The notes under the pieces: model-generated
The model's input: only the letters and a program-made list of their open reading frames with translations
Databases searched by the model: none
Told to the model about the DNA's origin: nothing
Shown: positions 20,018 to 29,516 of the stretch, one piece after another
How positions within the stretch are numbered: the first letter of the stretch is position 1
Layout of the letters: the number at the start of each line of letters is the position of its first letter
Assembly (NCBI GenBank): GCA_017482055.1
Contig: JAFUOH010000009.1
Location: 1-64,000, forward strand
Source of the DNA: Clostridia bacterium
GTDB taxonomy: Bacteria; Bacillota; Clostridia; Oscillospirales; CAG-272
Direction of reading: 5' to 3'
Length of the DNA: 64,000 nt
Position numbers and translations under genes: made by a program

Positions 20018-20527
20018 TTACTTTTTCTTGGAGAAAAACGCGAATATAAGCGCCGCGATTGCGGCAATAATAACAACGGCAATTACAATACCCCAAACGC
20101 TCATACCGCCGGTTACTTCATCAACAGCGTTTTCTGCGTCGGTCACTACATTGTCAACAGCAGATTCAACAGGACCTTTTTCCGTATCACGGGTAGTGTC
20201 GCGTGAAGTGTTACTGTCGGTAGTATTATCTTCGGCAAATTCTCCTGTGCCGGAATTTTCATCGATAAATCCGTCAGTACCGCTGTCGATGTTTCCGTTA
20301 TCGCCCATACTGCCGTCAATACCCGAGTCTCCGTTAAGACCGCTGTCGGCAGCGGGCATGCTGTCGTTTGCCGCGGAATCCTTTGCGGCACTGTCGGTGG
20401 GATTGTTTCCCTCACGCGTCATACCGCCGCGAAATCCCATGGCAGACATGCCGAGTGTCAGCACGGATAAAGCGAGTATGACAGACACGGCACACAAAAT
20501 AAGTCTTGTATATAAAGATTTTTTCAT
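20018..20527 (-). CDS. Secreted, membrane-anchored Ser/Asp/Gly-rich protein
   Basis: 169 aa from the ATG at 20527 (AAGGAATG upstream; the frame is open further but lacks signals). It has an N-terminal signal or membrane segment (LILCAVSVILALSVLTLGMSAMGF), a low-complexity extracellular stretch of about 85 residues rich in Ser, Asp, Gly, Asn and Thr, and a C-terminal transmembrane helix (VWGIVIAVVIIAAIAALIFAFF) with a KKK end. The layout suggests a cell-surface or spacer protein. No enzymatic motif; function unknown. Confidence 0.65.
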   Translation of the reverse strand: MKKSLYTRLILCAVSVILALSVLTLGMSAMGFRGGMTREGNNPTDSAAKDSAANDSMPAADSGLNGDSGIDGSMGDNGNIDSGTDGFIDENSGTGEFAEDNTTDSNTSRDTTRDTEKGPVESAVDNVVTDAENAVDEVTGGMSVWGIVIAVVIIAAIAALIFAFFSKKK

Positions 20528-20617
20528 TATCAAACATTCCTTTCTGTGGGCTTCGGGCTTATTATGACACGAAAGGCGATAAAATATACATAAGAAAATT
20601 TTTAAGGAAAAATTATC

Positions 20618-20953
20618 ATGGAAGAAAAAAGATTTCAAAAAAACGACAGCGGTTTTACCTGTAAAAACTGTGGATTTGAGGTGAAGCCCCTCGGAGTTAC
20701 CTCCCGCGATCACTGCCCTAAATGTCTGTGCTCAATTCATATTGATATAAACCCCGGTGACCGCGCCAACGACTGTCTCGGTATGCTGAGACCGGTACAG
20801 GTGCTTCCGGACCCGAAAAAAGGATATATTATAGTCTACCGCTGTGAAAAATGCGGCGCTACCGTACGCAATAAGGCGGCATACCCTGCAAAGGTACAGC
20901 CGGATGATATAAATCTGCTGATCAAGCTTACCGCGGGCGCGGGGATGATGTGA
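20618..20953 (+). CDS. RNHCP-domain zinc-ribbon protein
   Basis: 111 aa cytoplasmic protein. Two zinc-binding CxxC pairs are visible (FTCKNCGFEV and YRCEKCGATV), and the RNHCP-family core TSRDHCPKCLCSIHIDINPGDRANDC lies between them. The family is small and widespread with no established biochemical role. It is transcribed divergently from the Ser/Asp-rich secreted gene and ends at a bidirectional terminator. The family name is secure; the function is unknown. Confidence 0.8.
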   Translation: MEEKRFQKNDSGFTCKNCGFEVKPLGVTSRDHCPKCLCSIHIDINPGDRANDCLGMLRPVQVLPDPKKGYIIVYRCEKCGATVRNKAAYPAKVQPDDINLLIKLTAGAGMM

Positions 20954-21011
20954 TATCGGCCTATATAGTGGAATTACGTGTAATATTTAAAAATACAGTA
21001 GTGAATATAAG

Positions 21012-21046
21012 AAAAATACCGCTTCCAAAATTGGAGCGGTATTTTT
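21012..21046. terminator. Bidirectional terminator (RNHCP and MORN genes)
   Basis: AAAAATACCGCTtCCAA / TTGGaGCGGTATTTTT inverted repeat with A- and T-runs on both sides, between two convergent genes. Confidence 0.8.
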
Positions 21047-21069
21047 GTACATATTATCTAAAAATTTTG

Positions 21070-21918
21070 TTACTGTGTAACGCCCACATCACTTGTGGCT
21101 GTGTCGGTGCTTCTGACGATCTTGCCGTTTTCGAAGATACCCTCGTAGATTCTGCCGCTGGTCCAAGTGTATTTGCCGTTGCCGTGCATTTTATTGGCGA
21201 CAAATTCACCCTCGTAGGTATCGCCGTTGGACCAATAGTAGGTGCCGACGCCCTGACGCATATCGTCTTGAAATTCGCCGATATATCTGTCACCATTGGC
21301 AAAGGAGTAGGTACCCGTACCTTCTTTAAGCTCATTTACATATGTACCCGTATATGACGAGCCGTCCGACCAAGTGTAGGTACCCTCGCCGTTCTTCAGA
21401 TCATTTGTAAAATTGCCTGTGTAGACCGAGCCGTCAGCCCATGAATAGGTGCCCTGACCTTCTTTTTTGCCGTTAACGAGATAGCCTTCGTAGACATCGC
21501 CGCCCACAAAGGTATATTTGCCGTAGCCTGTGAGGGCATCATGGTCGAAGGATCCCTCATAGATGTCTCCCGAGGCACAGGTAAGAATGCCCTGACCGTG
21601 GCGGTGGAGCGAATCCAGTCCGCCCACATAAACGTCACCGTTGGAATAAACGACCGTACCTGTTTCGGGGTCGATCTCGGCGGTCACACCGCTTGAATAA
21701 TAAAGCTTACCCGATACGGGATCGCCGTCACTGTCAACTCTGCCGAAGTATTTGACTGTACCGCCATCCTCTGTATTGAGCTTTATATAGCGGATGCCCG
21801 AAAAGTAAACGACAGCCGCCGCTATACCCACCGCGATAGCCGCGATAATGACTATGATCAGAAAAATGCTTAAAGAGCTGCGGCGTTTGGTTCTTTTTGT
21901 TGTTTGTCCGTAATTCAT
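21070..21918 (-). CDS. MORN-repeat membrane-anchored protein
   Basis: 282 aa from ATG at 21918; an ATG 4 codons earlier touches the only ribosome-site-like sequence and is less likely. After a basic N-terminus there is one membrane helix (LSIFLIIVIIAAIAVGIAAAVVYF), then about 8 MORN repeats of 23 residues (pattern YxGxFxxxxxxGxGxYxxxxG). The repeats are regular, for example GEGTYTWSDGSSYTGTY and GNGKYTWTSGRIYEG. MORN domains fold as beta-hairpin sheets and bind lipids or partner proteins; its role here is not known. It faces the RNHCP gene. Confidence 0.75.
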   Translation of the reverse strand: MNYGQTTKRTKRRSSLSIFLIIVIIAAIAVGIAAAVVYFSGIRYIKLNTEDGGTVKYFGRVDSDGDPVSGKLYYSSGVTAEIDPETGTVVYSNGDVYVGGLDSLHRHGQGILTCASGDIYEGSFDHDALTGYGKYTFVGGDVYEGYLVNGKKEGQGTYSWADGSVYTGNFTNDLKNGEGTYTWSDGSSYTGTYVNELKEGTGTYSFANGDRYIGEFQDDMRQGVGTYYWSNGDTYEGEFVANKMHGNGKYTWTSGRIYEGIFENGKIVRSTDTATSDVGVTQ

Positions 21919-21940
21919 GGTGAAAATCATTCCCTCACGA

Positions 21941-22489
21941 TCATATTATGTTGCCCTCGGGGGTGATGCTCGAAATAAAGTTTGAGAGCATCTCCATAAG
22001 GTCGGGGATAACGACGAATGCGACGATCGCCAGCACAAAAAACGCGCCTACCGAGAGCAGTACAGTACCTACGCTGAGCCCGGATCTTCCGTAGATGAGC
22101 TCGGCGCGGTGTACATTTTCGCTCGGGAGATAGAATCTCGCGTCTGCGAAAGCCTCATCACAGCATACGGTGTCAGTATCACCCTTCATGCGGACGATAC
22201 GGCGGAAGGAGCCGTTTTTCCTGAGTGCGAACTGCACAAGCGGGTTTGCGCACCCAAGCTCCGCTGCCGTGAGCGCCGCATCCTCGGAGAATACCTCGCG
22301 CTTTGTCAGCGCCGACACGACGCTTCCCAGCACAAGCTTATTATAGATCGAAATGCCTATAGCTATCATAAAACCGATAAAAAGTGACCACACGATGATG
22401 TTGAGGGTTGTTATGGAATTGGTGCCGAGCTCGACACGTTCACCTGCGATATTTTGCAGACTGTTCCATAGCGATTCAAAAAATTCCAT
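21941..22489 (-). CDS. Hypothetical membrane protein
   Basis: 182 aa from the ATG at 22489 (GGAG 8 bases upstream). Two clear membrane helices: TTLNIIVWSLFIGFMIAIGISIY near residues 28-50 and VGTVLLSVGAFFVLAIVAFVVIPDL near 140-165. The loop between is about 90 residues and contains a Cys-Cys pair (TDTVCCDEAF). No family recognised. It is 22 bp upstream of the MORN gene and may share its transcript. Confidence 0.6.
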   Translation of the reverse strand: MEFFESLWNSLQNIAGERVELGTNSITTLNIIVWSLFIGFMIAIGISIYNKLVLGSVVSALTKREVFSEDAALTAAELGCANPLVQFALRKNGSFRRIVRMKGDTDTVCCDEAFADARFYLPSENVHRAELIYGRSGLSVGTVLLSVGAFFVLAIVAFVVIPDLMEMLSNFISSITPEGNII

Positions 22490-22505
22490 CTTCAAATCTC
22501 CTTTT

Positions 22506-22529
22506 TATCAAAAGGGAAGTACTATTCCC
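22506..22529 (-). terminator. Weak terminator after serS
   Basis: On the minus strand GGGAA-TAGTAC-TTCCC followed by TTTTGAT, between the serS stop and the hypothetical membrane protein gene. Confidence 0.4.
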
Positions 22530-22543
22530 GTGTTAACGCTTAC

Positions 22544-23830
22544 TCAGTCCTTCTTGATAACGTCGCAGCCGAGGTACTTGCGAAGCACTTCGGGAACTAT
22601 AACGCTGCCGTCCGCCTGCTGATTCTGTTCAACGATTGCGGGAAGAATACGGCTGGTTGCAAGACCCGAGCCGTTGAGAGTATGAACGAACTCGATCTTG
22701 CCTGTGGATTCTCTCTTAAAGCGCATCTGACCGCGGCGTGCCTGATAATCACGTGCGTTGGATACGGAGGATACCTCCTTATAACCGTCCATGGAGGGGA
22801 TGTGGATCTCGATGTCGTAGGTACGAGCCATGGATGCCGAGCAGTCCTCAGCCGCGAGCTTAACTGTGCGGAAGTGGAAGCCGAGACCCGAAACCAGTGC
22901 CTCTGCCTTGCCTACAAGCTCTGCGAATGCATCATCCGAATCCTCAGGCTTGGTGTACTGAACCATCTCGACCTTGTTGAACTGGTGACCGCGTACCATG
23001 CCGCGCTCGTCTGCACGGTAGGAGCCTGCCTCGCGGCGGAAGCAGGGAGTGTAGCTGATGTACTTTCTGGGAAGATCCGCTTCGGTGAGGATCTCGTCTC
23101 TGTGGAGTGCCACGAGAGCGGTCTCAGCGGTAGGAAGCATGAAGCGGCGGCGCTCATCCTCGGCGGTCTCAAGCCAATATACGTCGTCTGCGAACTTGGG
23201 GAACTGACCTGCGGTCAGACCGCACTCGTAGCCGAGCATATGAGGGACGAGTACCAGCTCGTAGCCGTCACCGATATGAGTATCAACAAAGTAGTTGAGC
23301 AGCGCCCATTCAAGGCGTGCACCCATGCCGCGGTAGATCCAGAAGCCGTTACCGGACAGCTTGGTGCCGCGCTTATAGTCGATAAGACCGAGATCTGTAC
23401 AGAGATCAACGTGGTTCTTGGGCTCAAAATCAAACTTGTGAGGCTCGCCGAAATATTTGAGAGGCTCGTTGTTTTCCTTTCCGCCGGGCTTTAAGTCCAT
23501 GTCGGGGAGGTTGGGAAGGCTGAGCATGAGATTTGTGTACTCGATCTCAACGCCCTTCAGCTTCTCGTCATTATTTTTGATCGTCTCGGAAAGCTCCTTC
23601 ATCTGTGCGAAGATGGGGGCAACATCCTTACCCTCTTTCTTGAGCTGCGGAATAGATTTGGATACCTTGTTCTGCTCCGCTTTGAGCGCTTCGTTTTCGG
23701 AAATCATGGAGCGGCGCTCTGTGTCAAGCTCCAGAATACGTGCGATATCCTCGCGAGCGTCCTTACCCTTATTGGCAAGTCTCTGTATGCACTCCTCTGT
23801 ATTTTCTTTAATGTATTTGATGTCAAGCAT
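22544..23830 (-). CDS. serS: Serine--tRNA ligase
   Basis: 428 aa class II aminoacyl-tRNA synthetase. The N-terminal long coiled-coil arm (about 30-100, ENEALKAEQNKVSKSIPQLKKEGKD) binds the long variable arm of tRNA-Ser. Motif 2 is visible as PCFRREAGSYRADERGMVRGHQFNKVE and motif 3 as LNGSGLATSRILPAIVEQNQ. It is 20 bp downstream of parB on the same strand; no T-box fits in the gap, so expression probably depends on the parAB transcript. AAAGGAG precedes the ATG. Confidence 0.96.
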   Translation of the reverse strand: MLDIKYIKENTEECIQRLANKGKDAREDIARILELDTERRSMISENEALKAEQNKVSKSIPQLKKEGKDVAPIFAQMKELSETIKNNDEKLKGVEIEYTNLMLSLPNLPDMDLKPGGKENNEPLKYFGEPHKFDFEPKNHVDLCTDLGLIDYKRGTKLSGNGFWIYRGMGARLEWALLNYFVDTHIGDGYELVLVPHMLGYECGLTAGQFPKFADDVYWLETAEDERRRFMLPTAETALVALHRDEILTEADLPRKYISYTPCFRREAGSYRADERGMVRGHQFNKVEMVQYTKPEDSDDAFAELVGKAEALVSGLGFHFRTVKLAAEDCSASMARTYDIEIHIPSMDGYKEVSSVSNARDYQARRGQMRFKRESTGKIEFVHTLNGSGLATSRILPAIVEQNQQADGSVIVPEVLRKYLGCDVIKKD

Positions 23831-23850
23831 TTTTGTGTCTCCTTTTATTG

Positions 23851-24741
23851 TTATACAAATAAATTTTCAATATTTTCTCCGCCGACCAGCTTCTTAATAA
23901 GCTCTTCAAGCTCGTCCGCGTCTTTATACGAGATAGTAATTGACTTTTTACGGTCGGAATGGGAAATTTTAACGCGGCATCCTATTGCCTGAGTTATCTT
24001 ATCCTCGAGTGAGGCGTAATATTCACGCTCTACTGCTGCATTGTCATCGGTTTCTTCCTCCGTGACAGGGGATGAATTGAGCTTCTTTACAAGTTCCTCG
24101 GTTGCACGTACCGAAAGCTCACGATTTACTACTATTTCCGCCGCTTCGGATATGCGCGATTTGTCATTGATTCCAAGTAATGTGCGGGCATGACCCGCGG
24201 ACAGAGCTTTGTCCGATACAAGGTCAAGTACATCGTCGGGAAGCTCCAAAAGTCTCAGAGAGTTGGTAACTGCCGAACGACTTCTGCCTACCTGCTTTGC
24301 AGCTTGATCCTGTGTAAGATCATAGTCATCAATAAGAGATTTGAAGCCGCGCGCTTCCTCGATGGGGTTTAGATCCTCGCGCTGAATGTTCTCAATCAGC
24401 GCATACTCGGCGACCTTTTTGTCATCCACATCGAGGATGACTACGGGAACCTCGGAAAGTCCCGCCATTTTTGCGGCGCGCCATCTGCGCTCGCCTGCGA
24501 TGATCTGATAGAAATCGCTGCCTTCGCGTTCTCTGACGATGATCGGCTGAATAAGACCATTCACCGCTATGGAATCGGCGAGCTGTGCCAATGCTTCGGT
24601 GTCGAACACTTTACGCGGTTGGTCGCGGCGCGGTTCTATCTCAGACAGCCGCAGAGTACTGTTTTTTTCGGGGGCGTCCAATGAATTGTCGAGGAATATT
24701 GCATCCATTCCGCGCCCGAGTCTTTTTTTCTTTGTTGCCAT
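23851..24741 (-). CDS. parB: Chromosome-partitioning protein ParB (Spo0J)
   Basis: 296 aa CTP-dependent parS-binding clamp. The N-terminal ParB/Srx motif IIAGERRWRAAKMAGLSEVP (about residue 77) carries the CTP-binding GERRxRA core; the HTH LTQDQAAKQVGRSRSAVTNSLRLLELPDDV near 140 recognises parS; the C-terminal dimer domain follows. The start RLGRGMDAIF is typical. It is the second gene of a parA-parB-serS unit. Two exact parS sites lie about 1 kb upstream, near the noc end. Confidence 0.95.
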   Translation of the reverse strand: MATKKKRLGRGMDAIFLDNSLDAPEKNSTLRLSEIEPRRDQPRKVFDTEALAQLADSIAVNGLIQPIIVREREGSDFYQIIAGERRWRAAKMAGLSEVPVVILDVDDKKVAEYALIENIQREDLNPIEEARGFKSLIDDYDLTQDQAAKQVGRSRSAVTNSLRLLELPDDVLDLVSDKALSAGHARTLLGINDKSRISEAAEIVVNRELSVRATEELVKKLNSSPVTEEETDDNAAVEREYYASLEDKITQAIGCRVKISHSDRKKSITISYKDADELEELIKKLVGGENIENLFV

Positions 24742-24771
24742 TAGTTCACTTCCATATGTATAATGTTATAG

Positions 24772-25536
24772 TCAGAATGTGCGGTCTATGATCTCTTCCG
24801 CGATGGCCATATACGCCTGTGCGCCCTTGCTGTGCTTGTCATAGTAGATTATCGGCTCACCATAGCTGGGTGCCTCGGAGAGCTTGACATTGCGTACCAC
24901 GCCTGTTTTGAACAGCTTGTCCGCGTAATACTTTTTCAGCTCGTCAAGCACTTGAAGCGACAGGTTGAGTCTGCCGTTGAACATGGTGATGAGAATGCCC
25001 GTGATCTCAAGCGACGGATTGTAGAGCTTCTTGACCTGCTTTATAGACAACATGAGCTGTGACAAACCTTCAAGCGAATAAAACTCGCACTGCATAGGTA
25101 TAATGACGCCGCTTGAAGCTGCCAGTGCGTTGATGGACAATATTCCGAGCGACGGCGGGCAGTCAACGAAAATATAGTCGAAGTCATCCGTAATTTCCGA
25201 AAGCGCTTTTTTTAGCAGCAGTTCACGGTCATCGGCGTCGATAAGCTCAAATTCCGCACCTGCAAGAGATATCTGCGAGGGAATGACATGAAGATTCTTG
25301 TATCCTGTGTCGATAACAGCTTCGGATGCCTTGGCTCTGCCTATCATGAGATCGTAAGACGAAACCTTCACCTTTTTACGCTGTACGCCAACGCCGCTGG
25401 TCGCATTACCCTGTGGATCGAGATCAACGAGCAGTACGCGTTTGCCGAGCGCACCTACGGCGGCGGCACAATTGACAGCGGAGGTAGTCTTTCCGACACC
25501 GCCTTTTTGGTTTGCGAGTGATATGGTATAAGCCAT
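24772..25536 (-). CDS. parA: Chromosome-partitioning ATPase ParA (Soj)
   Basis: 254 aa deviant Walker ATPase. The start MAYTISLANQKGGVGKTT holds the signature lysine and P-loop, followed by LLVDLDPQGNATSG (A') and DYIFVDCPPSLGILSINAL (Walker B). It binds DNA non-specifically as an ATP dimer and, with ParB, segregates origins; in Bacillus it also tunes DnaA. A strong ribosome site CGGAGG and a good promoter precede it. It is followed by parB. Confidence 0.95.
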   Translation of the reverse strand: MAYTISLANQKGGVGKTTSAVNCAAAVGALGKRVLLVDLDPQGNATSGVGVQRKKVKVSSYDLMIGRAKASEAVIDTGYKNLHVIPSQISLAGAEFELIDADDRELLLKKALSEITDDFDYIFVDCPPSLGILSINALAASSGVIIPMQCEFYSLEGLSQLMLSIKQVKKLYNPSLEITGILITMFNGRLNLSLQVLDELKKYYADKLFKTGVVRNVKLSEAPSYGEPIIYYDKHSKGAQAYMAIAEEIIDRTF

Positions 25537-25574
25537 TGCCGTCCTCCGTTTTTTCTGAAAATACTGTACATATT

Positions 25575-25603
25575 ATTATATCAATAAACGGCGAAAAAGT
25601 CAA
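25575..25603 (-). promoter_or_regulatory. parA-parB-serS promoter
   Basis: On the minus strand: -35 TTGACT (25598-25603), 17-bp spacer, -10 TATAAT (25575-25580). It is about 40 bp upstream of the parA ATG. Confidence 0.65.
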
Positions 25604-25656
25604 TGGTATTTTGTAAATAACTTGTGCGAGAATGCAATTCGTTTTGTGTCGAAATA

Positions 25657-25672
25657 TGTTTCACGTGAAACA
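25657..25672. other. parS: parS site 1
   Basis: Exact 16-bp palindrome TGTTTCACGTGAAACA, the Firmicute ParB recognition sequence, in the parA-noc gap. Confidence 0.9.
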
Positions 25673-25679
25673 TGGCTGT

Positions 25680-26636
25680 TCATTCGTTGTCAACAAATGT
25701 TTCACGTGAAACATTTGCGTTTTTCGGTATGCGTATAGTCAGCTCAATGGAATCAACACCGTCAACGCGTTCGGTCTCCACGTTGATACCGGCTTGCTTA
25801 ACAATCGAGATCGCGCGGTCGATGGAGTTGTAAAAAATGCGCATATCCTTAAGCACAAGCTTGCGGGGAGAACGGGGCTTGCGAGCGTTTTCGTTTTCTG
25901 AGAGGTAGCGATCAATATAGCTTTCTGTTGTGGCTACATTCAGACTGTTTGTGTTTATGTAGTCGATTATGCGCAGTCTCTCTTCTGCGGAAGCAACACG
26001 CAGCAGGGCACGGGCATGCCGCTCGGTAAGACCGTATGCCAGTATTTTTTCGCGTTCGGGAATAGTTAATCGCAGAATCCGCAGCTTGTTGGCTACAAAC
26101 GATTGGCTTGTAGAAAGCTGTTTTGCTACATCATCTTGAGTGAGCCCATACATGTCAATAAGAGATGCAATAGCACTTGCCTGCTCGAATATATTCAGAT
26201 TTTCACGCTGTATGTTCTCGATTATAGCCAATTCCGCCGATTTTCGGTCATCCACCTTAATTATAATACAAGGCACGGAGGAAAGCCCCAACAGCTTAGC
26301 GGCACGAAAACGGCGTTCTCCCGCAACAATTTCAAACAGCGCGTTACGGATGCCTTCACCTTCGGTTCGTCGTACCGTCAATGGTTGAAGAATGCCGTAT
26401 CTGCGTATACTGTCCGCAAGGCGGATGATTGAATCGTCTTCGAATTTTCTGCGCGGCTGATTTGGATTGGGGAAAATGTGATCGGAGGGGATCATATGTA
26501 TACGTCCGAATTCCTCCGTTTCGTCAAATTCCTTTTCACGGCGCTCAAGCTCTTCTTTGGCTCGCCGCAGCTTGGCTTTTTCGGTTTCGATTTGAAGCTG
26601 CTCTGCCTTTTTAAAAATTTCCTGTATTGCTGTCAT
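25680..26636 (-). CDS. noc: Nucleoid-occlusion-type ParB paralogue (Noc)
   Basis: 318 aa from the ATG at 26636 (AAAGGAG 8 bases upstream). An N-terminal amphipathic/coiled-coil stretch (about 1-40, MTAIQEIFKKAEQLQIETEK) precedes the ParB core: HIFPNPNQPRRKF, then VAGERRFRAAKLLGLSSVP and the HTH LTQDDVAKQLSTSQSFVANKLRILRL. In Bacillus the Noc N-terminus binds the membrane. It sits next to rsmG, as noc does. Its 3' end encodes NVSRETF across an exact parS sequence. Noc versus a second ParB cannot be fully settled without phylogeny. Confidence 0.8.
   Translation of the reverse strand: MTAIQEIFKKAEQLQIETEKAKLRRAKEELERREKEFDETEEFGRIHMIPSDHIFPNPNQPRRKFEDDSIIRLADSIRRYGILQPLTVRRTEGEGIRNALFEIVAGERRFRAAKLLGLSSVPCIIIKVDDRKSAELAIIENIQRENLNIFEQASAIASLIDMYGLTQDDVAKQLSTSQSFVANKLRILRLTIPEREKILAYGLTERHARALLRVASAEERLRIIDYINTNSLNVATTESYIDRYLSENENARKPRSPRKLVLKDMRIFYNSIDRAISIVKQAGINVETERVDGVDSIELTIRIPKNANVSRETFVDNE
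25698..25713. other. parS: parS site 2, inside the noc coding end
   Basis: Exact TGTTTCACGTGAAACA, 41 bp from site 1 and within the last codons of noc. Two sites so close suggest a strong ParB nucleation point about 12 kb from oriC. Confidence 0.9.
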
Positions 26637-26742
26637 TATATTGCTCCTTTTATATATGCAAGGTTTGAGTTTGCTAAAACTCATGGTTGTTTAAATATCA
26701 TACCATATATATCGGAGATAGTGTGACGAAAAATGTGTGGCG

Positions 26743-26780
26743 AAAAATAAAACAGCCCGTCGATTTCATCGAAAGGCTGT
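26743..26780 (-). terminator. Terminator of the mnmG-rsmG operon
   Basis: On the minus strand: ACAGCC-TT-TCGAT-GAA-ATCGA-CG-GGCTGT followed by TTTTATTTTT, 35 bp after the rsmG stop. Confidence 0.8.
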
Positions 26781-26814
26781 CGGATAGATGTGAATGTTAT
26801 GCGATAAAACGCGC

Positions 26815-27555
26815 TTACAGAGGCTTTTTCTTGATTTGAGAGTTGTTTCGCGGATAAATTTTCGGTGTTTCGGAAATTTTTTCGATGGTGATGATACAGC
26901 GAGGGTCTTCCGCGCCGTTTATTTCGGAAATAATTGAAAAGCTGTCGGCGGATGTAAGCTTGCCGCCAAGCTTTTTGATAGCTGTTGCCGCTTCGTCAAG
27001 CTCCTCGGCGGAATTGGCTTTCATCGCGATAAATTTACCGTTCGGCTTAACATACGGAATACACAGCTCACACAGCACATTCAGTCGTGCCACGGCGCGT
27101 GCGCAGGAAATATCGTATTGCTCGCGCATGGTGGGATCATTTGCCGCTTCCTCTGCACGTGCAGCGATGCAGGTAATATTCGCAATATCCAACATTTCCG
27201 CCGTTTCGCGTATATAGCCTATACGCTTTGCGGTGCTGTCGAGTGCTGTCACATGAAGATCGGGACGCGCGATGGCGAGCGGAAGGGAAGGAAATCCCGC
27301 ACCGCAGCCCACGTCAATCACCGATGCTCCGACGGGCATATATTTTGCGGCGGCAAGTGAGTCAACATAATGCTTCAGGATAACACCGTCAAGCTCCGTG
27401 ATAGCGGTGAGATTCATATATTCATTGACCGTAAGCATACGCTCGGTCAGACTATGAAATTTATCGGTGAGCTCAGCGGCGGAAAACTCGGAAAGTCCGT
27501 TTATATTAAGTGCCGCGGCGAATTTATCCGAAAACTCGGCTTTGTCAATGGTCAT
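26815..27555 (-). CDS. rsmG: 16S rRNA (guanine(527)-N7)-methyltransferase
   Basis: 246 aa SAM-dependent methyltransferase for G527 of 16S rRNA. Conserved [20 protein letters not shown] (about residue 48) precedes the SAM motif [17 protein letters not shown]; the catalytic-region motif [19 protein letters not shown] follows. The tail is rich in Lys and Asn. It overlaps the mnmG stop by 4 bp (ATGA), so the two are co-translated. Confidence 0.94.
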   Translation of the reverse strand: MTIDKAEFSDKFAAALNINGLSEFSAAELTDKFHSLTERMLTVNEYMNLTAITELDGVILKHYVDSLAAAKYMPVGASVIDVGCGAGFPSLPLAIARPDLHVTALDSTAKRIGYIRETAEMLDIANITCIAARAEEAANDPTMREQYDISCARAVARLNVLCELCIPYVKPNGKFIAMKANSAEELDEAATAIKKLGGKLTSADSFSIISEINGAEDPRCIITIEKISETPKIYPRNNSQIKKKPL

Positions 27556-29474
27556 GTTTTATCTGTCCTTTCGGGTCGATGCTGTGAAAAGTAGATAAGC
27601 AGCACCGAAATGTCGGCGGGAGAAATACCGCTGATGCGAGAAGCTTGTCCGATGCTCGCAGGCTGGAATTTATTCAGTTTTTGACGGGCTTCGAGACGTA
27701 TACCGCCGATGTTGTTATAGTCGAAGGGCGTGGGAAGCTTCTTTTCCTCCAATTTCTCGGTACGTGCTACCTCGGCAAGCTGACGCTTGATGTAGCCTGC
27801 ATATTTTATGGCAGTCTCAGCCTGTGTGCGTACACGGGGCGGAAGCTCGGGACGTTCAGTGTCAACTGCCGCAAGCTTATCATAGGAAAGCTCGGGACGG
27901 CGCAGCAGATCGGCGAGCCGTATACCTGTGTTTACTGCCGTTGAGCCGTTTTCTTCAAGCAGTGCGCACAATGCTTCATTCGGCGGTACCGATACCGATT
28001 CAAGACGCTTGACCTCAGCTTTGACCTGCGCCATTTCATGCTCAAATGCTGCATACCTCGCATCGGAAATGAGTCCCACACGCCGACCGATGGGAGTAAG
28101 CCGTTCTGCGGCGTTGTCTTGCCGCAGCAGCAGACGAAATTCGGAGCGTGAAGTCATTATGCGATACGGCTCCTTTGTACCCTTGGTAACGAGATCGTCG
28201 ATCAGTGTACCTATATAAGAGCTCTGACGGGTGAGAATCATCGGCTCCTCGCCTTTTATTTTCAGCGAGGCGTTAATGCCCGCAACAAGTCCCTGAGCGG
28301 CGGCTTCCTCGTAGCCCGAGGTACCGTTGAACTGTCCCGCGCCGTAGAGACCCGAGATCTCCTTAAATTCAAGGGTGGCATAGAGTTGTGTGGGGTCAAC
28401 ACAGTCATATTCGATCGCGTAAGCTGTGCGCATGACCTCGGCATGCTCAAAGCCGGGCAAAGAGTGGAGCATCTGTATTTGTATCTCTTCGGGAAGGGAA
28501 GAGGAAAAGCCCTGGATGTACATCTCCTTGGTATCACGCCCCATCGGTTCGATAAAGAGCTGGTGACGCTCCTTGTCGGCGAATCGCATAACCTTATCCT
28601 CGATACTGGGACAGTAGCGTGGACCTATACCCTCGATCATACCCGAGTAAAGTGGTGAGCGGGACATGTTGTTTCGTATGATCTCGTGAGTTTTCGCATT
28701 GGTGTAAACTATGTGGCAGGGTATCTGTTCGGCGCTGTTCAGCGCTTCTCTGTCGGAGTCAACGGAAAAAGGCTCTACAAAATCGTCTCCCGGCTGTATT
28801 TCAAGCACGGAATAGTCGATGGAATCGCGGTGTACGCGGGCGGGAGTTCCCGTTTTGAAGCGCATCATTGTGATTCCCTCGCGCTCTAAGTTAGCGGTCA
28901 ACTCATTAGCGGGAAGCATTCCGTCGGGGCCCGAGGAATACGCCACCTCGCCGACGATCACTCTGCCGCGCAGATACGTACCCGAACAGATTATCGCCGC
29001 CTTGCAGTCCCAACGCGCGCCAAGCTGTGTGACCACTGACGAAATATGCTTGACGCCGTTTTCCACAGATGTGTGGATATCGGTGACCTCCGCCTGGATG
29101 AGACGGAGGTTGGGAGTATTTTCGATGGTCTGCTTCATTATGCGCTTATACTCGGCACGGTCTGCCTGTATGCGCTTTGAATGCACCGCTGCGCCTTTTC
29201 CGAGATTGAGAACGCGGCTTTGGAGCATTACACGGTCGGCGGCTATTGCCATTTCACCGCCAAGCGCATCTATTTCGTATACAAGATGTCCTTTGCCCGT
29301 GCCGCCGATTGACGGATTACAGGGCATATTCGCGATGGCATCAAGGTTGATTGTAAACAGGACTGTGGAAAGTCCGAGTCTGGCACAGGCAAGAGCGGCT
29401 TCAACACCCGCGTGCCCTGCGCCGATGACGCAGACATCAACACTGCCTGCATGATATTCCTGTATTTTTGTCAT
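27552..29474 (-). CDS. mnmG: tRNA uridine-5-carboxymethylaminomethyl(34) synthesis enzyme MnmG (GidA)
   Basis: 640 aa FAD enzyme, partner of MnmE. FAD motif [19 protein letters not shown] (about 17-35), [25 protein letters not shown] near 50-74 (with the conserved cysteine), and the later [36 protein letters not shown]. The C-terminal domain ends in a helical bundle. Directly downstream is rsmG (overlap). Upstream is a WG-repeat gene on the same strand. Confidence 0.96.
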   Translation of the reverse strand: MTKIQEYHAGSVDVCVIGAGHAGVEAALACARLGLSTVLFTINLDAIANMPCNPSIGGTGKGHLVYEIDALGGEMAIAADRVMLQSRVLNLGKGAAVHSKRIQADRAEYKRIMKQTIENTPNLRLIQAEVTDIHTSVENGVKHISSVVTQLGARWDCKAAIICSGTYLRGRVIVGEVAYSSGPDGMLPANELTANLEREGITMMRFKTGTPARVHRDSIDYSVLEIQPGDDFVEPFSVDSDREALNSAEQIPCHIVYTNAKTHEIIRNNMSRSPLYSGMIEGIGPRYCPSIEDKVMRFADKERHQLFIEPMGRDTKEMYIQGFSSSLPEEIQIQMLHSLPGFEHAEVMRTAYAIEYDCVDPTQLYATLEFKEISGLYGAGQFNGTSGYEEAAAQGLVAGINASLKIKGEEPMILTRQSSYIGTLIDDLVTKGTKEPYRIMTSRSEFRLLLRQDNAAERLTPIGRRVGLISDARYAAFEHEMAQVKAEVKRLESVSVPPNEALCALLEENGSTAVNTGIRLADLLRRPELSYDKLAAVDTERPELPPRVRTQAETAIKYAGYIKRQLAEVARTEKLEEKKLPTPFDYNNIGGIRLEARQKLNKFQPASIGQASRISGISPADISVLLIYFSQHRPERTDKT

Positions 29475-29516
29475 TGTCGTGTTACCTGTTAATGGAATAA
29501 ATGGTATATATAAGCA

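Noticed and set aside
22490..22543. T-box leader for serS
   Set aside because: serS starts only 20 bp after parB, so there is no room for a T-box; the gap after serS holds only a short hairpin.
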